From assembly GCF_002699985.1 (NCBI RefSeq), contig NZ_LKBT01000023.1, positions 124,001 to 188,000 of the forward strand: 64,000 nt of DNA. The letters run 5' to 3'. Each line of letters starts with the position of its first letter. Position 1 is the stretch's first letter. The stretch comes from Pseudomonas sp. ICMP 561 (GTDB taxonomy: Bacteria; Pseudomonadota; Gammaproteobacteria; Pseudomonadales; Pseudomonadaceae). Below, one piece after another: positions 24,936 through 33,588 of this stretch. Made by a program: the position numbers and the translations under genes. The notes beneath the pieces are model-generated. The model was not told where the DNA came from and ran no database searches. It saw only the letters and a program-made list of their open reading frames with translations.

Positions 24936-26558
24936 TTACAGCTGGAATTTACCCACTTCACGTTGCAGGCTGCTGGCGAGGGTCTGCAGGCCTCCGCTGG
25001 TCTTGAGCAGTTCCTGAACGGACATATTGTTCTGTTCGGCCATTTGCGCCGAGCGTTCAACGTTGCGTGCCACATCCTGGCTGGCGGCAGTCTGTTCGCG
25101 CAATGCGAAGGAAATCTGATCGACTACCTGCAGCACTTTGTTTGAGCTGTCGCGGATCTCGACGATTGCCTGTCCGGCAGTCCCGGCCATTGCTACGCCA
25201 TCGTTCACTTCCTGCACGCCACCGCGCATGCTTTCAACCGTCTCCCGCACACCCGCCTGAATCTTCTCGATCATGCCAGCGATTTCCTTGGTCGATTTGC
25301 CGGTATTTTGTGCCAGCAGGCGCACTTCATCGGCTACCACCGCGAAGCCGCGACCTTGTTCACCTGCACGAGCGGCTTCAATGGCTGCGTTGAGCGCCAG
25401 CAGGTTCGTCTGATCGGCAATGCCCTGAATAACGCTGATGATCGATGAAATATGTTCGGAATGCTGGCCGAGGTCGGCTACTTGTGCCGAAGAGTGCTGC
25501 ACGGTCCGGGCAATACCGTTCATGCTCGTAAGGGTACCTTCAATGACCTGAGCGCCATCTTTCGACTGCTGACCCGACCGACTGGCGATTTCATGCGCTT
25601 CGTTGGCGTTCTCGGACACGTGATGAATGCTGACCGTCAGCTCTTCGATGGTGGCTGCCATTACCGAAGCAGATGTGGATTGTTCCTGCATAGCGCCGGA
25701 CAGCTGTTGAGATGCACCGGAGATTTGCTGGACTGCGACAACCAATTGGTTAGCGGCCTGGCTGATCTGCTGAATCATCTCGCGCAGGCGGTTCTGCATG
25801 CGGTCAAAGGCTTTTGGCAGTTCATCGTGACTGCTGGTATCGATCACAGTGTCCAGCTTGCCGTTGGCGATAGCCGTGGCAGCATCAATTGCCAATTGCA
25901 GGCGTTTGGTCGTGCTGCGGCCGAGTATTGAGGCCAGAATCAGTGCGAGTATCGCTGCGCCAATGCCACCGCAGACGAGGACCATGAGCGCAAAATGCTT
26001 GGCATCGACCATGTTCTGAGTTCTGGTCACCAACAGCTTGTTTTCCGCGGCGCTGATTTCGGCCAACGTAGCGCGCATGCTGTCCATTTTGGCTTTGTCA
26101 GCCCCGGTTGTGATGCGCTTGTCCAGTTCGTCATCGGGCTCATTGCGCGCCGTCAGGTCACGGCGCAGGGCAATGATCGGTTTGACATCTTCTTCAAGCC
26201 AGCGCTTCTGAGTATCCCCCAGAGAGGCCAGGCGTCGTTGTTGTTCCGGATTATCGGCGGTCAGGCGTTTAAGCGACTCAAGCTCTTCGCTGAATTTCTT
26301 TTCGCCAGCCTGCAAGGGCTCAAGAAAGGCATCCTTCGACGCGATAACGAAGCCGCGCATCCCTGTCTCGATATTGATCAACTGCTCAAGTGCCAGCTGC
26401 GCTTCGCTCAGGACCTGATAGGTGTGAACATTGCTGTTAGTGGCGTCCTCAACTTCTTCAAACCCTCGGTATGCGCTTGTTACCAGAATGGCAATCAGGG
26501 CGATGATGGCGAAAAAACTGAAGTAGAGCTTTTGCGAAATGCTGAGTTTATCGAACAT
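24936..26558 (-). CDS. Methyl-accepting chemotaxis protein with CHASE3 domain
   Basis: A 540-residue chemoreceptor. TM1 (about 10-29), a periplasmic CHASE3 sensor (about 35-180, EQLINIETGMRGFVIASKD), TM2 (about 188-210), HAMP (about 211-265) and the cytoplasmic signalling domain with the hairpin tip QTNLLALNAAIEAARAGEQG (about 378-398). It signals to CheA/CheW. No C-terminal CheR-binding pentapeptide is present. ATG 26558 has AAGGAT upstream. CHASE3 ligands are mostly unknown, so the attractant is unknown. Confidence 0.93.
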   Translation of the reverse strand: MFDKLSISQKLYFSFFAIIALIAILVTSAYRGFEEVEDATNSNVHTYQVLSEAQLALEQLINIETGMRGFVIASKDAFLEPLQAGEKKFSEELESLKRLTADNPEQQRRLASLGDTQKRWLEEDVKPIIALRRDLTARNEPDDELDKRITTGADKAKMDSMRATLAEISAAENKLLVTRTQNMVDAKHFALMVLVCGGIGAAILALILASILGRSTTKRLQLAIDAATAIANGKLDTVIDTSSHDELPKAFDRMQNRLREMIQQISQAANQLVVAVQQISGASQQLSGAMQEQSTSASVMAATIEELTVSIHHVSENANEAHEIASRSGQQSKDGAQVIEGTLTSMNGIARTVQHSSAQVADLGQHSEHISSIISVIQGIADQTNLLALNAAIEAARAGEQGRGFAVVADEVRLLAQNTGKSTKEIAGMIEKIQAGVRETVESMRGGVQEVNDGVAMAGTAGQAIVEIRDSSNKVLQVVDQISFALREQTAASQDVARNVERSAQMAEQNNMSVQELLKTSGGLQTLASSLQREVGKFQL

Positions 26559-26606
26559 GCTGTCGATCCTTGGGTAAGCCGCTCCATGGCTTTTTAGATG
26601 TTGTAA

Positions 26607-26804
26607 TTACCGAGAGCGGATGCTCAACTCGATCACGCCGCAATGATTGATGGCAAAACGATATTCACTAATTCCCTTATCGCCTCTATCGAATGGAACT
26701 TTAAAAGGTTCCGTGCCGTTCGTCGGAAGCTCTGGGCCGTGCATTTTGGCTGGCTCGCCAAATATTTTGACGTCGAAAAAACGACGATTTAAAGCAGCGA
26801 GCAT
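26607..26804 (-). CDS. Short unrecognised ORF or gene fragment
   Basis: A 65-residue frame with a protein-like, AT-richer sequence (FDVKIFGEPAKMHGPELP, then GISEYRFAINHCG). The frame is open upstream only to a TAA at 26847, and no clear ribosome site precedes ATG 26804. It may be the 3' remnant of a lost gene. The rest of 26559-26987 shows nothing else. Confidence 0.3.
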   Translation of the reverse strand: MLAALNRRFFDVKIFGEPAKMHGPELPTNGTEPFKVPFDRGDKGISEYRFAINHCGVIELSIRSR

Positions 26805-26987
26805 TGAAAGATTAATCGACGGGTTCAGGCGAAGGCGCGCGACTATTTAGTGCCGCTAATATGCTCATTCCTGAAGTAGGAGAGTGTTTTTAAGGCGCAG
26901 TAACTGGATGCAGGAAAAACGTAGATTCTCTGCAGGAAAGCGGTGTACCGCCACGGCGAGTATTTTGCCTATTAATCTGTTTCGCGA

Positions 26988-27755
26988 TCAGAGTTGCACA
27001 ACTTCAACCGTCACAGACCGCCGCGACTGAAAGGGTGCCAGTAACGAAGGATCATCCAGTTCGTGAGTAATCAGCGTCCAGGGCTGACGCAGCGGGGTCC
27101 AGTGTTGCTGGCGCGCGCGTCCGAGCTTGGTGGCGTCGGCCAGTACATAAATGTGGGCGGCGCGGGCGATCATGGTTTCCTTGAGGTAAGCCTGCTCGGC
27201 GCTGGCTTCGCACAAGCCCAGTTCGGCCACTACCCCATCAGCACTCAGGAATACCTTGTCGGCGCTCAGGTGTTCAAGGGCAGCCTGCGCGGCCACGCCG
27301 TAGGTCGACATGCTCGCGCTACGCAAATCACCGCCGAGCACCGTGATGCGCCCCTCGGGGATCAGTGCCAGATCAGCGAGGGCCATCAGGTTGTTGGTAA
27401 TAACATGCAGGCCGCGACGCTGATTGAGTAGCTGAGCCAGTGCGCTGGTAGTGGTGCCACCTTCAAGGAACAGCGTGTCGTGATCCTGAATATGCGCCAA
27501 GGCGGCGCGGGCGATAACGGTCTTTTCCTGGCTGTGTTGCTGGCGGCGTTCTTCCACCGAGGTTTCCGGCTCGCGCATGCCGACATGTGCCGCGCCGCCA
27601 TAGGTGCGGATCACCAGACCTTCTTCAGCCAGCGCGGTGAGATCCCGGCGGACTGTCGCTTCCGACACGCCCAACCGGGCGCACAGTTCATCGACGTTCG
27701 ACTTTCCTGAAAGGACCAGTTCCAGTATCGATTGACGGCGATTTGCGACTTTCAT
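26988..27755 (-). CDS. DeoR family regulator of the catabolic operon
   Basis: A 255-residue DeoR/GlpR repressor: N-terminal winged helix with RRQSILELVLSG and GVSEATVRRDLTALAEEGLV (residues 6-49), then an RpiA-like ligand domain with EGGTTTSAL and VITNNLMALADL. Such regulators sense a phosphorylated sugar intermediate. AAGG precedes ATG 27755. It is the last gene of the minus-strand catabolic operon and is the natural candidate to bind the AAACGATCA boxes at 35686-35746. Confidence 0.9.
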   Translation of the reverse strand: MKVANRRQSILELVLSGKSNVDELCARLGVSEATVRRDLTALAEEGLVIRTYGGAAHVGMREPETSVEERRQQHSQEKTVIARAALAHIQDHDTLFLEGGTTTSALAQLLNQRRGLHVITNNLMALADLALIPEGRITVLGGDLRSASMSTYGVAAQAALEHLSADKVFLSADGVVAELGLCEASAEQAYLKETMIARAAHIYVLADATKLGRARQQHWTPLRQPWTLITHELDDPSLLAPFQSRRSVTVEVVQL

Positions 27756-27834
27756 GAACAGCCTTGGTATTGAGCGAGGAAAGAGGGGTTATCACATTAA
27801 ACAGCGGTGCAATGCAACCGCAGAACCGGTGAGT

Positions 27835-28518
27835 CTATAGCGAGGCGCCGCCGCAGATCACCAGACTTTGCCCGGTGATGGCGCCTGCGTCCGGTCCGAG
27901 CAAGAACGCCGCCATGCCAGCGACTTCAGACGGCTGCACGAAGCGGCCAATCGGCGGTTTGTTGGGCGGCGTGCCGCTGCGGGCCGGGTCCAGCAACATG
28001 GGGGTTTCAGTCGCGCCGGGGGCGATCAGGTTAGCGGTGATTCCGTTGAGTGCCAGTTCCATGGCCCAGGAGCGAACCATGCCTTGCAATGCCGCCTTGG
28101 TTGCCGCGTATTGGCTGCGTCCATGGGCACCTTGCATGGTGCGGCTACCGATCATCACGATTCTTGCGCCGGGCCGCAGCCTGCCATGCAGGGTGTTGAC
28201 CAGATGGCTGGCCGCCGCGACGTGAACCTGCCACATCGCCTGTCCATCGTCCGGGTTCAACTGCCCCAACGGTGCGGTACGCATGAAGCCTGCCGCGTGA
28301 ACTATGGCGTCCAGTGTGTGGATGGGCTGCAAGGCCTGTTCAAGTGCGTGTAAATCGCTCAGGTCGCATTCAGTCCAGTGAAAGAGAGGGTGATCAATAT
28401 CGGCAGGGCGACGACTCAGGCCATGCACGCGCCAGCCATCAGCCAGCAAGTGCTGAGCGATGGCCATGCCGATGCCGGAACTGACGCCGGTCAGTACGGC
28501 GGTTTTTGTCGGGGTCAT
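27835..28518 (-). CDS. Short-chain dehydrogenase/reductase in the catabolic operon
   Basis: A 227-residue SDR. TGVSSGIG is at residues 9-16, HAAG at about 84, and QYAATKAALQG gives the Tyr-Lys pair at about 146-150; the catalytic serine is in MIGSRTMQG. I use ATG 28518; a longer frame runs through the REPIN upstream and is not coding. A 79-base gap separates it from the DeoR gene. Its position suggests it oxidises or reduces an intermediate of the pathway. Confidence 0.87.
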   Translation of the reverse strand: MTPTKTAVLTGVSSGIGMAIAQHLLADGWRVHGLSRRPADIDHPLFHWTECDLSDLHALEQALQPIHTLDAIVHAAGFMRTAPLGQLNPDDGQAMWQVHVAAASHLVNTLHGRLRPGARIVMIGSRTMQGAHGRSQYAATKAALQGMVRSWAMELALNGITANLIAPGATETPMLLDPARSGTPPNKPPIGRFVQPSEVAGMAAFLLGPDAGAITGQSLVICGGASL

Positions 28519-28548
28519 AAAAGGTGCCGCTCCGTCATACACGCGGGT

Positions 28549-28640
28549 CCTGTAGGAGTGAGCTTGCTCGCGATTCGATTTTTCTATCGATAAATTATCG
28601 CCTGATCTGACGCTATCGCGAGCAAGCTCACTCCTACAGG
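28549..28640. repeat. REPIN inside the catabolic operon
   Basis: Arms 28549-28573 and 28616-28640, tip CCTGTAGGAGTGAGCTTGCT. It lies between the sialidase-like gene and the SDR and may attenuate or stabilise the downstream message. Confidence 0.85.
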
Positions 28641-28693
28641 AAATGCATTTCAACTCAGAATGTTGGGTTTGTTTTGTAGGCGGTTAATACCAT

Positions 28694-29818
28694 TCAGCGC
28701 ACTGCCGCCAGCGGCAAATGCACATGCTTGATCTTCTGCCGAAAGTACGTAAACGCCACGTGCAGACTGCCATCCCGTGCCTGAATAATGCTCGGGTAGG
28801 AAAACTCGCGGTTGAGCTTTTCTTGAGAGTTATTGGTCAGGCAGAAACCATCCCCCAACTCCAGGTCCAGGCGGACCGGCCAGCTTCGCCCGTCGTCATG
28901 GGACAACGCCAGGCTCATGGGCGCGCGGGGGATGCCCCACACCGCGCTTTTGCCATCTGCGCTTTGACCCGGTGTCACGCGGTCGTCGCCTTCATCTTCG
29001 ATTTCGTCGTACAGCGAAGCCCGGCGCTGGCTGTGGCCTTCGGCGCTGACCGGGTTGTAGACCAGCGCCAGTTCGCCGCTGTTGAGCCGCACAAACTGGA
29101 TCGAAGAGTTGTTGTTGGGCAGTTCTGTAGCGACGGGCACGCTCCAGCTTCGGCCGCGATCGGTTGAGCGGCTGCTGTAGATCGAGTCGGCCCAGCGGCT
29201 ACGAAACAGGCCGAGCAAGCTGCCGTCGGCCACTTGATGAACGTTCATGTGCACGGCGCCGGTGCTGTCCGGGACGTCATGGCGCGACCAGCTTTGCCCT
29301 TGATCACTGGAAATCATCACCGCGCTGACGTCGTGATTACCCACCCATTTTTCGCCGGGGTGGGTGATGCAATACCAGACCGGCAACAGCCAGTCGCCGT
29401 TATCCAGCACCACCGGCGGCTGGCGCACAAAGGTGCCCGCTTCGTCGAACAGGGTTTCCACCGGGCCCCAGGTCTTGCCTTGATCTTCAGACAGGCGACG
29501 GCGAATGATCGCCGTTTCCTGATTGCCGGAAATCTGTGCGGTCCAGATCAGCCACAAAGGACCTTGCGGGGCCTGGAACAGGATCGGGTTCTGCTCGGAG
29601 CGAGTGTCATCCTGAGACAGTTTCTCCGGTTCGCTCCAGACGCCGGTCTGCGGGTCGCGGCGCGAGAGCAGTACGAAAATGTCGGCCATGCCTTCCTGTG
29701 TTCCGGCGAACCAGGTGCACAGCACCGTACCGTCGGCCAGTTCATGCAGGTTTGCGGCATGGTTCTGTGCGTATGGCGTCGGCAGGAAGGCGTCCTGACG
29801 TTGTTCACTGATTGGCAT
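28694..29818 (-). CDS. BNR-repeat sialidase-like protein
   Basis: A 374-residue six-bladed propeller protein of the BNR/sialidase group. Four Asp-boxes are visible: SEDQGKTW, SSDQGQSW, STDRGRSW and SHDDGRSW. No signal peptide is present, so it appears cytoplasmic, which is odd for a sialidase and argues for another hydrolase or lyase on a transported substrate. AAGGGAT lies before ATG 29818; the start overlaps the symporter stop by 14 bases. Substrate unknown. Confidence 0.82.
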   Translation of the reverse strand: MPISEQRQDAFLPTPYAQNHAANLHELADGTVLCTWFAGTQEGMADIFVLLSRRDPQTGVWSEPEKLSQDDTRSEQNPILFQAPQGPLWLIWTAQISGNQETAIIRRRLSEDQGKTWGPVETLFDEAGTFVRQPPVVLDNGDWLLPVWYCITHPGEKWVGNHDVSAVMISSDQGQSWSRHDVPDSTGAVHMNVHQVADGSLLGLFRSRWADSIYSSRSTDRGRSWSVPVATELPNNNSSIQFVRLNSGELALVYNPVSAEGHSQRRASLYDEIEDEGDDRVTPGQSADGKSAVWGIPRAPMSLALSHDDGRSWPVRLDLELGDGFCLTNNSQEKLNREFSYPSIIQARDGSLHVAFTYFRQKIKHVHLPLAAVR

Positions 29819-31238
29819 GGGAAATCCCTTGTTTGTCGTTGCCGGATTTATCCTGACTGCGGGCGATTGATTGCGGGAACAGACGCTCCACGGCAATCAC
29901 GATGGCCGGGGTGATCAGGGCGATATACATGTTATCGATGCCGTACGGGTTATCCAGCAGGTACCAGACGCTCGTGGTGATGGATGAGGCGATCAGACCC
30001 AGGGTCGCGCCACGGCCGGAGCCGAAGAACGGCAGGTAGATGGCGATCATGGCCACCACGGCGATGGACAGGCGCAGCGCACGGGTGAAGAACGACAGGT
30101 TGAGGATTTCAGGCACGAAGAACACAAAGAACAGCGGCACAAAGCCGATGATCAAAGCAATGAAGCGAGTCGCCTTGAGTTCGCGATCTACGGAAGGCTT
30201 GCGCATTGGCACGTAGAAGTCCCGGACCACCAGCGAGGCGATTGCCAGCGCTACTGTACTGACGCTGACGAAGATCGAGGCGACCAGTGAAATGGTCACT
30301 ACACCCGCCAGAACCGGACTCATTGACTGCAGGAAAACAGGCAGGGCGTACAGGCTGCCCATGTCCGGATGCAGGTATTTGGAAGCCACACCGATAAAGC
30401 CCAACGCCAGCGCAATCGGAATGCACAGCAACGAGGCGTAGAAGGTGGAGCGTTGGGCGGCTTTCGAGTCAGGCGTCGAAGAAATCGCCTGAATGATGAA
30501 CTGGGTAGAGAAGATCGCACCCACGGTGCCGATGATCCACGCCATGATTTTCGAGCCGCCGATGGCGCCATCCCAGGTGAAGTAGTGTTCAGGCATGTTC
30601 TGAATCACCGGGGTGAATCCGCCCGTCAAATTCAGGGCCACATACAGCACGATCATCACGCCGATGTACTTCACGCCGGTGTGCAGGATGCTCATGTAAG
30701 CCACACTTTTCAGGCCACCGAACACGTAGTACAGGGTGCTGATAACCGCAGTAATGAACGCTGCAGTAGGCAGGTTGATCTTCATCACGGTGGCAATCGC
30801 TGCTGCGCCGCTGACGTAGTTACCGACGTTCACCAACAGCAGGGCGTAGATCATGATGATCGAAACGGCCAGCTTGGTAGAGTTGCCGTACTTCTTGGCG
30901 ATGAACCCGGAAATGGTGAACTCGCCGGAGTTGTAGAGCTTGCGGGCCATGAGCAGGCCGAACAGCGGGAAGCCGATGGCGGCTGCGATCACCGACCAGG
31001 AGGCGGCGAAGCCACTTTCGAACGCGGCCTGGGCCGTACCGACCGTGGATTTGGCACCGATGAATTCCGACATCATCAGAATGCCGACGACAAAGGCGGG
31101 CATGGTGCGTGCGGCGACCATGTATTGCTCACTGGTTTTGCTGCGCAGTCGCAGGCTCATCCAGGTGGTGATGACGATGTAAACGACGACCATGCCGATG
31201 ATGATCGCAGTGTCCTGCGAGTTGAAGGTTTCCATCAT
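29805..31238 (-). CDS. Sodium:solute symporter (SSS family)
   Basis: A 477-residue inner-membrane transporter with about 13 hydrophobic helices. SSS features include the N-terminal MVAARTMPAFVVGILMMSEF and GAKSTVGTAQAAFESG stretch that forms the sodium site region. GGAG lies upstream; ATG 31235 is three bases in and equally possible. It probably brings the operon substrate, likely a sugar acid or derivative, into the cell. Confidence 0.9.
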   Translation of the reverse strand: MMETFNSQDTAIIIGMVVVYIVITTWMSLRLRSKTSEQYMVAARTMPAFVVGILMMSEFIGAKSTVGTAQAAFESGFAASWSVIAAAIGFPLFGLLMARKLYNSGEFTISGFIAKKYGNSTKLAVSIIMIYALLLVNVGNYVSGAAAIATVMKINLPTAAFITAVISTLYYVFGGLKSVAYMSILHTGVKYIGVMIVLYVALNLTGGFTPVIQNMPEHYFTWDGAIGGSKIMAWIIGTVGAIFSTQFIIQAISSTPDSKAAQRSTFYASLLCIPIALALGFIGVASKYLHPDMGSLYALPVFLQSMSPVLAGVVTISLVASIFVSVSTVALAIASLVVRDFYVPMRKPSVDRELKATRFIALIIGFVPLFFVFFVPEILNLSFFTRALRLSIAVVAMIAIYLPFFGSGRGATLGLIASSITTSVWYLLDNPYGIDNMYIALITPAIVIAVERLFPQSIARSQDKSGNDKQGISHANQ

Positions 31239-31310
31239 TTCGCTCCATTGTTGTTTTTGTGGCGCGTTGTTTCAGAGGACTTCAGGGATTGGTGTGAAAG
31301 ATTGCGTGGC

Positions 31311-32333
31311 TCAAACAGCCACTGACTGGCGCGTCTCCCGCTTGCGGGTCGCAAGCTCAACGGCCTGACGCAGGGCTTCGATCAGGCTGCGTTCGTCAGC
31401 AATTCCTTTACCGGCAATGTCGAACGCGGTGCCATGGTCGACCGAAGTGCGGATCACGGGCAGGCCGACGGTGACGTTGACCCCGGCTTCCAGACCCATG
31501 ACTTTCACCGGGCCGTGGCCCTGGTCGTGATACATGGCCACGACCGCATCGAAGTCACCGCGGCCGGCGCGGAAGAACAGCGTGTCAGCAGGCAGCGGGC
31601 CCTCCACACGCCAGCCGCGGGCGCGCAGTTCATCGATGGCGGGTTGAATCTTGGTTTCTTCTTCGCCGTAGCCGAACAGGCCGTTTTCACCGGCATGCGG
31701 GTTGATGCCGCAGACCGCGATCAGCGGATTTTCGATCCCTGCGCGGGTCAGGGTTTCCCGGCAGCGCTCGATGGTGCGCTTGACCAGCCCCGGCTCGATT
31801 TTGGCGATGGCATCAATGATGCCCATATGGGTGGTGACGTGAATGACGCGCAGTGTTGGCGTCATCAACATCATCGAGACTTCTTCGATGCCCAGCAGGT
31901 GCGCGAGCATTTCCGTGTGGCCGGGGAAAATATGCCCACCTGCATGCAACGCTTCCTTATTCAGGGGTGCGGTGCAGATCGCATCCAGCTCGCCGCTTTC
32001 AGTCAGTTGGACGGTGCGCTCGATGTAGCGAAACGCTGCGTTGCCTGCCACGGCTGACAGCTTGCCGTAAGGCATGTCCGCCGGGATCAGGCCCAGATCG
32101 ATACAGTCCACCGTGCCCAGTTCGAAGCGGGCGCTGGCGGGGGAGGCAATGCTGTTGACCCGCAGGCTGCCACCGACAATCCGGTTGGCATCTTCAAGGC
32201 GTTTGGCATCCCCGATCACCAGCGGCCGACAGCTGTCGTACACCGATTGGTGGGCCAGGGTTTTCATGATGATTTCCGGACCCACACCGGCGGCATCGCC
32301 CATGGTGATCCCGATCACGGGACGTTCAGACAT
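31311..32333 (-). CDS. PdxA2-like 4-phospho-tetronate dehydrogenase
   Basis: A 340-residue member of the 4-hydroxythreonine-4-phosphate dehydrogenase family. The start is ATG 32333 (AAGGA upstream). Motifs TMGDAAGVGPEI, TAPLNKEALHAGG and FPGHTEMLA, then GINPHAGENGLFG and MYHDQGHGPVK, provide the metal and substrate residues. PdxA2 proteins beside DUF1537 kinases oxidise 4-phospho-D-threonate or -erythronate and decarboxylate it to dihydroxyacetone phosphate. A vitamin B6 role is unlikely given this operon. It overlaps the kinase stop by eight bases. Confidence 0.88.
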   Translation of the reverse strand: MSERPVIGITMGDAAGVGPEIIMKTLAHQSVYDSCRPLVIGDAKRLEDANRIVGGSLRVNSIASPASARFELGTVDCIDLGLIPADMPYGKLSAVAGNAAFRYIERTVQLTESGELDAICTAPLNKEALHAGGHIFPGHTEMLAHLLGIEEVSMMLMTPTLRVIHVTTHMGIIDAIAKIEPGLVKRTIERCRETLTRAGIENPLIAVCGINPHAGENGLFGYGEEETKIQPAIDELRARGWRVEGPLPADTLFFRAGRGDFDAVVAMYHDQGHGPVKVMGLEAGVNVTVGLPVIRTSVDHGTAFDIAGKGIADERSLIEALRQAVELATRKRETRQSVAV

Positions 32334-33588
32334 GATGGATTTCCTTTTTAATGTGGGGCGTGTCCGCAGTGGATGTGCTGCGGCCATGAAGCTGTTGCCA
32401 GGCGGTTAGCAGGGTGTCCGGCTGGCCGAAGGCACCGGCCTTGGTCACCACGTTCAAGCCTGTTTCAGTTCGGGAGAGCACGACGCCGGGGGCCAGTTCA
32501 CCTTGAACCTCAAGACGACCAATGCCTGCTGCAGTGAGAATGGCCCGGGCAGTTTCGCCACCCGTAGCGATCAGCGATCCCGTCACGGCGATTGCAGGCT
32601 CTAACCATGCGGCGAGGGCGCTGCTGAGTTGCGCGGCGACGGATGGATCACGCTTTTCCTGACTCAAGGTCAGCAAGCAGTCTTCACCGTTGGCCAGGCG
32701 CAAATAGAGCAGGGTGATCAGGTGTTCGCGCTGTTCATGGCGAGCCGGATCGAGCAGCGTGGCGGCATCTATTTCCAGACAGAAACAGCCACTGTGCCCG
32801 GCCAGTGTTCTGGCCTGCTGCTGCGAATGCTGAGACATGCTGCCGACCACTGTCAGTACCGGCGAGCGGCCTTGAGCGTTCATTTCGCCAGACGCGGGCA
32901 GACCCAACGCCTCTGGCAGATGATGGGCCAGACCTGCCGAACCGACCCAGAACAGCTGGCGATACAGCGGCGCGGTTGCGCGGGCCAGACGTTGCAGGTC
33001 TGTGTCGGTCAGGGCATCACAAATCAGCGCCTGCACATTGCGTCGTAGCGCTTGATCCAGCGCGTTGCTCAGCGCCGTTTCGTCGCGCAGGGTGTCGAGA
33101 TTAATGGAGACACAGCGCAAGCCTTCTGCGCTAAGGCTTTCCAGCAGGTTGCCGGTGCCGAGCAGGTTTTCATTGCGCCATACATCGCTCAAGGCCACCG
33201 AGATGCCGTTGATCAATTGCACCGAATCTTGTGTGGTGCGGCCCATGGCAGGAAAGGCCGGGGCGACGATGGCCAGGCCCCGAAGTGCCTGCAACGCAGC
33301 GATTTCGCGAGCGACATTGCCGCGCAAGGTGGAGTCGATTTTCTTGTACAACGCTCTTTTGGCGTACTGACGCTGCTGCAATATCGCGCTGTTGGCTTTC
33401 GCTGCCGCGCCCGGATCGAGTCGTCGAGAGTCCACGTCCACAGCAACCACTGCTGCGGTTGATGAAGCCGTCTCTGTATCGAGCACAATCTCGGTCGACA
33501 GTCGTTTGGCGAAACCCGCCGCGCAATCGGCTGCTCCGGACAAGTCGTCAGCAATGATCAACAAACCCGACAGCTTCAAGGCGCTCAT
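32326..33588 (-). CDS. Four-carbon acid sugar kinase (DUF1537 family)
   Basis: A 420-residue kinase of the DtnK/DenK/OtnK type. The N-terminal domain begins LLIIADDLSGAADC and includes YKKIDSTLRGN (residues about 77-87), a family signature; the C-terminal nucleotide-binding domain has VTGSLIATGGETARAIL. It phosphorylates C4 acids at the 4-OH. ATG 33588 overlaps the stop of the alcohol dehydrogenase (ATGA). With PdxA2 next, it forms the known kinase-dehydrogenase pair. Confidence 0.9.
   Translation of the reverse strand: MSALKLSGLLIIADDLSGAADCAAGFAKRLSTEIVLDTETASSTAAVVAVDVDSRRLDPGAAAKANSAILQQRQYAKRALYKKIDSTLRGNVAREIAALQALRGLAIVAPAFPAMGRTTQDSVQLINGISVALSDVWRNENLLGTGNLLESLSAEGLRCVSINLDTLRDETALSNALDQALRRNVQALICDALTDTDLQRLARATAPLYRQLFWVGSAGLAHHLPEALGLPASGEMNAQGRSPVLTVVGSMSQHSQQQARTLAGHSGCFCLEIDAATLLDPARHEQREHLITLLYLRLANGEDCLLTLSQEKRDPSVAAQLSSALAAWLEPAIAVTGSLIATGGETARAILTAAGIGRLEVQGELAPGVVLSRTETGLNVVTKAGAFGQPDTLLTAWQQLHGRSTSTADTPHIKKEIHHV

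Noticed and set aside
30369..31325. 318-codon frame opposite the symporter
   Set aside because: His/Arg/Gly/Asp-rich antisense translation; the symporter on the other strand is clear.
31311..32333. Vitamin B6 enzyme PdxA
   Set aside because: The DUF1537 kinase partner and operon setting fit the PdxA2 group better.
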